A program made the translations under genes and the position numbers. 47,931 nucleotides of DNA, taken from NCBI GenBank assembly GCA_030679915.1, contig JAUXRY010000035.1:1-47931 (forward strand). The letters are read 5' to 3'. The DNA is from Thiobacillus sp. GTDB taxonomy: Bacteria; Pseudomonadota; Gammaproteobacteria; Burkholderiales; Thiobacillaceae. The notes beneath the pieces are model-generated. The model worked only from the letters and a program-made list of their open reading frames with translations. It did not search any database and was not told where the DNA came from. Below, piece by piece: positions 43,852 through 47,931 of the stretch; position 1 is the first letter of the stretch, and the number at the start of each line of letters is the position of its first letter.

Positions 43852-44970
43852 CTAGGCGAGGTGGATCGCACCCAGTATGCGTTCTCCATGAGCGCCGGTT
43901 ACCGATGGAAGGTTGCCAGGCGCATGATTCATGGTTTGCCTCGCCAGCCAGGCAAAGGCCAGCGCTTCTACCCAGTCAGGGTCAATGCCGAGTTGGGTGG
44001 TCGTAGTCACCTTGATTGTTGGTAGATGCGCGCGGATGCGCGCCATTAGCGCGCCGTTGTGCGCGCCACCACCACACACATATAGTTCCTGGGTGCCTTC
44101 GCACTCGCGCCGCGCTGCGTCACACAGACTGAGGGCAGTGAATTCAAGCAGCGTGGCTTGTACATCTGCCGGTTCGATAGCCGGATTGATGCTGTCGAGC
44201 ATCGTTTCCAGCCATTCCAGATTGAATTGTTCGCGCCCAGCGCTTTTGGGCGGAGGCAAGGGGAGATAGGTGTGGCGCATCATCGTTGCCAGTAGGTCGG
44301 GATGAGTGGTCCCGCTTGCTGCCCAAGCGCCATCACGGTCGTAATGTGCCCCGCTATGGCGTTTGATCCAGCTATCGAGCAGCATGTTGCCAGGACCCGT
44401 GTCCCAGCCGCGTACGTGGCCGTTTACAGGCAGGTCGGTGATGTTGGCGATACCGCCGATATTGGCGATGACGCGATGGATGTCCGGATGCCGCAGCGCC
44501 TTGGCGTGGAAGGCCGGTACCAAGGGTGCACCCTGGCCGCCTGCTGCGATGTCACGGCTGCGAAAATCAGCGACGACAGTGATGCCGGTCAATTCGGCCA
44601 GCAGGGCGGCATTGCATATTTGCAGCGTGTAATGATCTGCTGGGCGGTGGCGCAGCGTTTGACCGTGGCAGCCAATGGCGCGTATGGGGACAGGTTCTAC
44701 ACTCTCAAGCAAGGTAGCGATCGTCTGGGCGTAAAGGCGCGCCAAGTCGTTGGCGGCACAGGCTGCGAGATGAATTTCGTTGGGTTGCGGCGCATGCAGC
44801 GTAAGTAAGCGCTCTCGCAGCAGGTCGGGGTAGGGCAGGTAGTGGGTGCGGACTAGCCGGGACTCCCCGGTGTGGTTTATCTCGGCGAGAACCGCATCGA
44901 CACCATCCAGACTGGTGCCCGACATGAGACCGATGTAATGCTCGGCCTCATCTACGTGGAGAATGCTCAA
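43852..44970 (-). CDS. anmK: Anhydro-N-acetylmuramic acid kinase
   Basis: AnmK (372 aa) phosphorylates and opens anhydro-MurNAc during peptidoglycan recycling. GLMSGTSLDGVDAVLAEI at the N-terminus (ATP binding), CHGQTLRH, DFRSRDIAAGGQGAPLVPAF and the C-terminal ELYVCGGGAHNGAL identify it. The start is a TTG, four bases of which overlap the TGA of the upstream M23 peptidase gene (TTGA); no better start fits, because the family motif begins 12 residues in. The pairing with a cell-wall endopeptidase supports a turnover/recycling operon. Confidence 0.95.
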   Translation of the reverse strand: MSILHVDEAEHYIGLMSGTSLDGVDAVLAEINHTGESRLVRTHYLPYPDLLRERLLTLHAPQPNEIHLAACAANDLARLYAQTIATLLESVEPVPIRAIGCHGQTLRHRPADHYTLQICNAALLAELTGITVVADFRSRDIAAGGQGAPLVPAFHAKALRHPDIHRVIANIGGIANITDLPVNGHVRGWDTGPGNMLLDSWIKRHSGAHYDRDGAWAASGTTHPDLLATMMRHTYLPLPPPKSAGREQFNLEWLETMLDSINPAIEPADVQATLLEFTALSLCDAARRECEGTQELYVCGGGAHNGALMARIRAHLPTIKVTTTTQLGIDPDWVEALAFAWLARQTMNHAPGNLPSVTGAHGERILGAIHLA

Positions 44971-46286
44971 TCCAGCGCGGCGAGATTGGTGCCGCGCAAC
45001 AGGACAAGTTTGTCTGACCAGCTGGCAGTTTGCAGCAGGAATCGTGCACGTTGAGCGATGGCCAAGGGAGGTGATCCTGGCAGCTTGATTGCCATGGGGT
45101 TTTGTGGGCGACCCGCAATACGCACCTCGTAATGCAGATGCGGGCCGGTCGAAGCCCCTGTTGAGCCGACATAGGCAACAACCTGTCCCTGGTTGACCGA
45201 GCGTCCGGCACGAACGCCTGTAGCGAATGCGCTCAGATGAGCGTAGTAGGTTTCAAAGCCATTGCTGTGGCGGAGTACAAGCAGATTTCCATATCCGCCA
45301 CGGCGTCCGGCGAATGCGACAGTCGCATCACCTGTAGCCTTGACCCGCGCACCGGTGGGTGCACCGAAGTCAACGCCGGTGTGCGCGCGGTGGAAGCCAT
45401 ATATCGGGTGCTTGCGCGAATTGGTAAAGCTGGAGGTAACGCGTGAGAATTCCAGCGGTGAACGCAAAAAACCTTTCTTCAGCGATTCGCCTTCGGGCGT
45501 GTAATAGCCTTCGACCCCGGATGCGTCACGGAACAGTACAGCGCGGTGCGCTTTGCCCGCGTTGACAAACTCTGCAGCCAGCAACTGACCAGCAGCAATG
45601 GGTTCACCATTGCGATAGTTGACGGTATAGATGGCGGAGAAGGTGTCACCACGACGCAGGTCGTCACGGAAGTCCAGCGCGGTAGAGAAGGTCTCTGCCA
45701 TCTGGTTGGCAATCTTGTCTGGGATGCCGGCACTGTCGGTGGCGCCATACAGCGACGACAGAATCCGGCCTGAGCGCATGACGATGCGTGTTTCGAGCAC
45801 ATCACTGCTGTCTTCTGCTACATAGCGGCCGTCCTGAAGGCGAACCGTTAGAGCGGGTGCATCGCCACGTTCGAACCGGATGGTTTGCAACTGGCCATCT
45901 GCGGTGGTGGTGGCTTGAATGCGTTTTCCGGCACTCACGCTGGCAGCCATTTTGCGTACCACGTCTGTGGTCAGTAAACGCTGGATTACCAGATCATCAA
46001 TTTTCAATCGCGCCAATGCAGTGGCGAGCGTGTCACCCGCTTGAACCAGGCTTTCGCGCTCGTACGTACTCGCGCTGTCGTTGGCTGCAGTCAATGCAGG
46101 CAGGACCATGGCTTCGGTAACGGTTTGCGGCGTGATATCAAGCGTGTTGGTGTCCGGCGCCAGGCCGAACGCAGCAACCACACCGAAAAGCGGCAGGCTG
46201 GAGAGTGTGACCAGTGTGCGAAGACTAAAGCGGCGCTCCGCTCGGGTCATGCGATGGGTTAAAATTCTCAGTTTGGTGAGCGGCAT
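44967..46286 (-). CDS. M23 family peptidoglycan endopeptidase (MepM-like)
   Basis: This 439-aa protein is anchored by an N-terminal membrane segment (about 22-42, TLVTLSSLPLFGVVAAFGL). A middle region with a LysM/OapA-like part (SLVQAGDTLATALARL) precedes the C-terminal LytM domain. Its zinc ligands are His302 and Asp306 in HTGVDFGAP, and His385 in GPHLHYEV, with YYAHL as the other active-site histidine, so it should be active. It would cut peptide crosslinks of peptidoglycan. It is divergent from tyrS and overlaps anmK by four bases. Confidence 0.93.
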   Translation of the reverse strand: MPLTKLRILTHRMTRAERRFSLRTLVTLSSLPLFGVVAAFGLAPDTNTLDITPQTVTEAMVLPALTAANDSASTYERESLVQAGDTLATALARLKIDDLVIQRLLTTDVVRKMAASVSAGKRIQATTTADGQLQTIRFERGDAPALTVRLQDGRYVAEDSSDVLETRIVMRSGRILSSLYGATDSAGIPDKIANQMAETFSTALDFRDDLRRGDTFSAIYTVNYRNGEPIAAGQLLAAEFVNAGKAHRAVLFRDASGVEGYYTPEGESLKKGFLRSPLEFSRVTSSFTNSRKHPIYGFHRAHTGVDFGAPTGARVKATGDATVAFAGRRGGYGNLLVLRHSNGFETYYAHLSAFATGVRAGRSVNQGQVVAYVGSTGASTGPHLHYEVRIAGRPQNPMAIKLPGSPPLAIAQRARFLLQTASWSDKLVLLRGTNLAALD

Positions 46287-46371
46287 AGACCGTGTCCCTT
46301 CTGTGTTTGAGCCCGGAGTTTACCACATCCTTCTCGGGCATTAGTCATTCCAAACAGTAAGTTGTGCGCTG

Positions 46372-46400
46372 TTGGAGGCATGAAGCATACACGTTATAAC
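46372..46400 (+). promoter_or_regulatory. Candidate tyrS promoter
   Basis: TTGGAG (46372-46377) and TATAAC (46395-46400) are 17 bases apart, 44 bases before the tyrS ATG. No T-box or other riboswitch structure is visible in the leader. Confidence 0.45.
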
Positions 46401-46444
46401 GGCCAGAACCAGGCAAACTTGACCCGTTTCGAGAGAGGTTTTAC

Positions 46445-47635
46445 ATGCAGGACGCGTTACAGGAAATTAAACGTGGTGCGGACGAGCTGCTGGTAGAGGC
46501 CGAGTTGATCGAAAAGTTCAAAACCGGCCGACCGCTCCGCATCAAGGCCGGATTCGATCCAACCGCACCAGATCTGCACTTGGGTCACACTGTTCTGCTG
46601 AACAAGTTGCGGCAGTTTCAACTGTTGGGCCATCAGGTGGTTTTCCTGATTGGGGACTTTACCGGTTTGATCGGTGACCCGACGGGCAAAAATACGACTC
46701 GCCCTCCGCTGACACAGGAGGCCGTGGCCGAGAACGCAAAAACCTATCAGGATCAGGTATTCAAGATTCTCGATCCTGATTTGACCGAGGTTCGTTTCAA
46801 CTCCGAGTGGATGAATGGGATGGGATCAGTCGGCATGATCCGTCTGGCGGCGACGCATACCGTCGCACGCATGCTGGAGCGGGATGATTTCCATAAGCGC
46901 TATACCAATCAGCAACCGATTGCGATACACGAATTTCTCTACCCGCTCATACAAGGGTACGACTCCGTGGCGCTCAAGGCGGATGTCGAGCTGGGCGGCA
47001 CCGACCAGAAATTTAATTTATTGATGGGGCGCGAACTGCAAAAGCATCATGGCCAAGCCCCGCAGTGCATCCTTACCATGCCCTTGCTGGAAGGCATGGA
47101 TGGGGTCAACAAAATGTCCAAATCATTGGGTAACTACATCGGCATCAATGAAGCGCCTCAGGAGATCTTCGGTAAGCTGATGTCGATCTCCGACGAGTTG
47201 ATGTGGCGCTATATACATTTATTGTCATTTGAAACGATGCAGACCGTCGAGGACTGGAAGCAACAAGTCGCCGAGGGTGCGAACCCGCGCAATATCAAAG
47301 TGGGTTTTGCGCAGGAAATCGTCGCGCGCTTTCATGGCGCAACTGCGGCAACTCAAGCACTGGCCGAATTCGAAGCGCGCTTTCAGCGGGGTGCGATGCC
47401 TGAAGACATGCCTGAGATCAAAGTTGCAAGCACGGAAGGTGGGGTCACGGTTCCCGTGCTGTTGAAGCAGGCAGGACTGGTATCAAGTACGTCAGACGCG
47501 ATTCGTCAGATAGCCGGTGGAGGCGTCCGAATTGATGGTGAGCGGGTTGTAGACAAGAGCGCGGTTGTGTTGCTGGGGGCGACCGTTGTGGCCCAAGTGG
47601 GCAAGCGAAGATTTGCTCGCGTCACAATTATTTAA
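46445..47635 (+). CDS. tyrS: Tyrosyl-tRNA synthetase
   Basis: TyrRS (396 aa) charges tRNA-Tyr. The class I motif HIGH appears as HLGH (residues 45-48) in [12 protein letters not shown], and KMSKS as [12 protein letters not shown] at about residue 222. The length and the sequence [12 protein letters not shown] place it in the second bacterial TyrRS subgroup. The C-terminal S4-like RNA-binding domain has [22 protein letters not shown] precedes the ATG. No terminator is evident downstream before the rRNA promoters. Confidence 0.97.
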   Translation: MQDALQEIKRGADELLVEAELIEKFKTGRPLRIKAGFDPTAPDLHLGHTVLLNKLRQFQLLGHQVVFLIGDFTGLIGDPTGKNTTRPPLTQEAVAENAKTYQDQVFKILDPDLTEVRFNSEWMNGMGSVGMIRLAATHTVARMLERDDFHKRYTNQQPIAIHEFLYPLIQGYDSVALKADVELGGTDQKFNLLMGRELQKHHGQAPQCILTMPLLEGMDGVNKMSKSLGNYIGINEAPQEIFGKLMSISDELMWRYIHLLSFETMQTVEDWKQQVAEGANPRNIKVGFAQEIVARFHGATAATQALAEFEARFQRGAMPEDMPEIKVASTEGGVTVPVLLKQAGLVSSTSDAIRQIAGGGVRIDGERVVDKSAVVLLGATVVAQVGKRRFARVTII

Positions 47636-47654
47636 CATTGTTTGGCGGAAAGTA

Positions 47655-47682
47655 TTGACGGCGCGTTTTTGCTCTGTAGAAT
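47655..47682 (+). promoter_or_regulatory. rrn P1: rRNA operon promoter P1
   Basis: TTGACG and TAGAAT are 16 bases apart, a spacing typical of stable RNA promoters. The -10 is followed by GCGCACCTCT, a GC-rich discriminator as expected for stringent and growth-rate control. It lies 20 bases after the tyrS stop. Confidence 0.8.
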
Positions 47683-47772
47683 GCGCACCTCTTCGAAGCG
47701 CAACGTAACAAGCACTTCGAAAAAGCAGTACAGATTAAGCGCAGGAAAAGCAAAGTAGTTTCGAAATAAGTG

Positions 47773-47800
47773 TTGTGTTTTTATGTAAACCACGTAGAAT
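47773..47800 (+). promoter_or_regulatory. rrn P2: rRNA operon promoter P2
   Basis: TTGTGT and TAGAAT are 16 bases apart. The -10 and the next ten bases (GCGCACCTCT) are identical to P1, 118 bases upstream, so the two promoter cores are likely a duplication. The -35 is weaker than in P1. Confidence 0.75.
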
Positions 47801-47825
47801 GCGCACCTCTCGAAACGGTGATGTA

Positions 47826-47862
47826 AGCGAAAGCTGATGTGCTAATCGATTGATCTTTAACA
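47826..47862 (+). promoter_or_regulatory. rRNA antitermination leader: boxB-like hairpin and boxA
   Basis: AGC-GAAA-GCT (47826-47835) is a mini-hairpin with a GNRA loop, followed by TGATCTTTAACA (47851-47862), close to the E. coli rrn boxA TGCTCTTTAACA. The sequence then continues CAATTTACAGCC, as in many proteobacterial 16S leaders. The order promoter, boxB-like, boxA identifies an rRNA operon whose 16S gene would start past the window edge; no mature 16S sequence is seen within it. Confidence 0.82.
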
Positions 47863-47931
47863 ATTTACAGCCGATAGGTGTGGGTGTTGTTGCGGTAGTT
47901 GAACCGACTTAGGTTGGTTTGACAGCTAGCA

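Overview
The window is a piece of a Gram-negative chromosome, most likely a betaproteobacterium (possibly Nitrosomonadales-like; the genus cannot be fixed from sequence alone). The reasons are the tuf-rpsJ-rplC to rplQ order, a uvrA / YajR-type MFS / ssb block, the rplM-rpsI-argC-erpA / anmK-M23 peptidase / tyrS block followed by an rRNA leader, and an outer-membrane porin with a typical betaproteobacterial N-terminus. Coding density is very high. I see no insertion sequence, prophage, tRNA gene or CRISPR array.

Layout. 1-14107 is the tail of the str operon (tuf, rpsJ) followed by the S10, spc and alpha ribosomal protein operons in canonical order, including secY, infA, a 37-codon rpmJ and rpoA. 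Boundary signals lie where E. coli has operon boundaries: a candidate promoter after rpsJ, a hairpin plus candidate promoter between rpsQ and rplN, and an extended -10 promoter before rpsM. A strong terminator follows rplQ. 14271-22087 is more accessory: a SAM hydrolase-family gene, a MOFRL-type glycerate kinase, a two-gene RND efflux operon behind a perfect 16-bp palindrome, a small alanine-rich lipoprotein and an RluF-like pseudouridine synthase. 22087-26925 holds uvrA, divergent from a YajR-like transporter and ssb. 26998-31232 holds two tandem paralogous TonB-dependent receptors.

31358-36816 is a tight co-directional cluster: fmdB-type zinc ribbon, DUF502 membrane protein, aspS, DUF2322 protein, nudB, a YbhP-like EEP hydrolase and clsB, the last five joined by overlapping or nearly touching stop and start codons. 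Three direct repeats with an exact 23-bp period cover its promoter region. 36845-38154 (minus strand) holds a UPF0178 protein and a YpfJ-like zinc peptidase. 38489-41160 has a porin, a 49-codon DUF3096 membrane protein, an OsmC-family protein and an ElyC/YdcF-like protein. 41277-47635 has rplM-rpsI, argC, erpA, then minus-strand anmK and an M23 endopeptidase (cell-wall turnover), and tyrS.

The right edge (47655-47931) carries no protein gene. It has two near-identical promoter cores 118 bp apart, a GAAA-loop mini-hairpin and a boxA-like sequence, which is the leader of an rRNA operon whose 16S gene should begin just outside the window. Almost everything here is recognisable housekeeping. I found no convincing new multi-gene system; the best leads are regulatory (the 23-bp repeats, the RND palindrome), the Lpp/OprI-like alanine-rich lipoprotein, the tandem receptors and the coupled aspS-DUF2322-nudB-EEP-clsB string.
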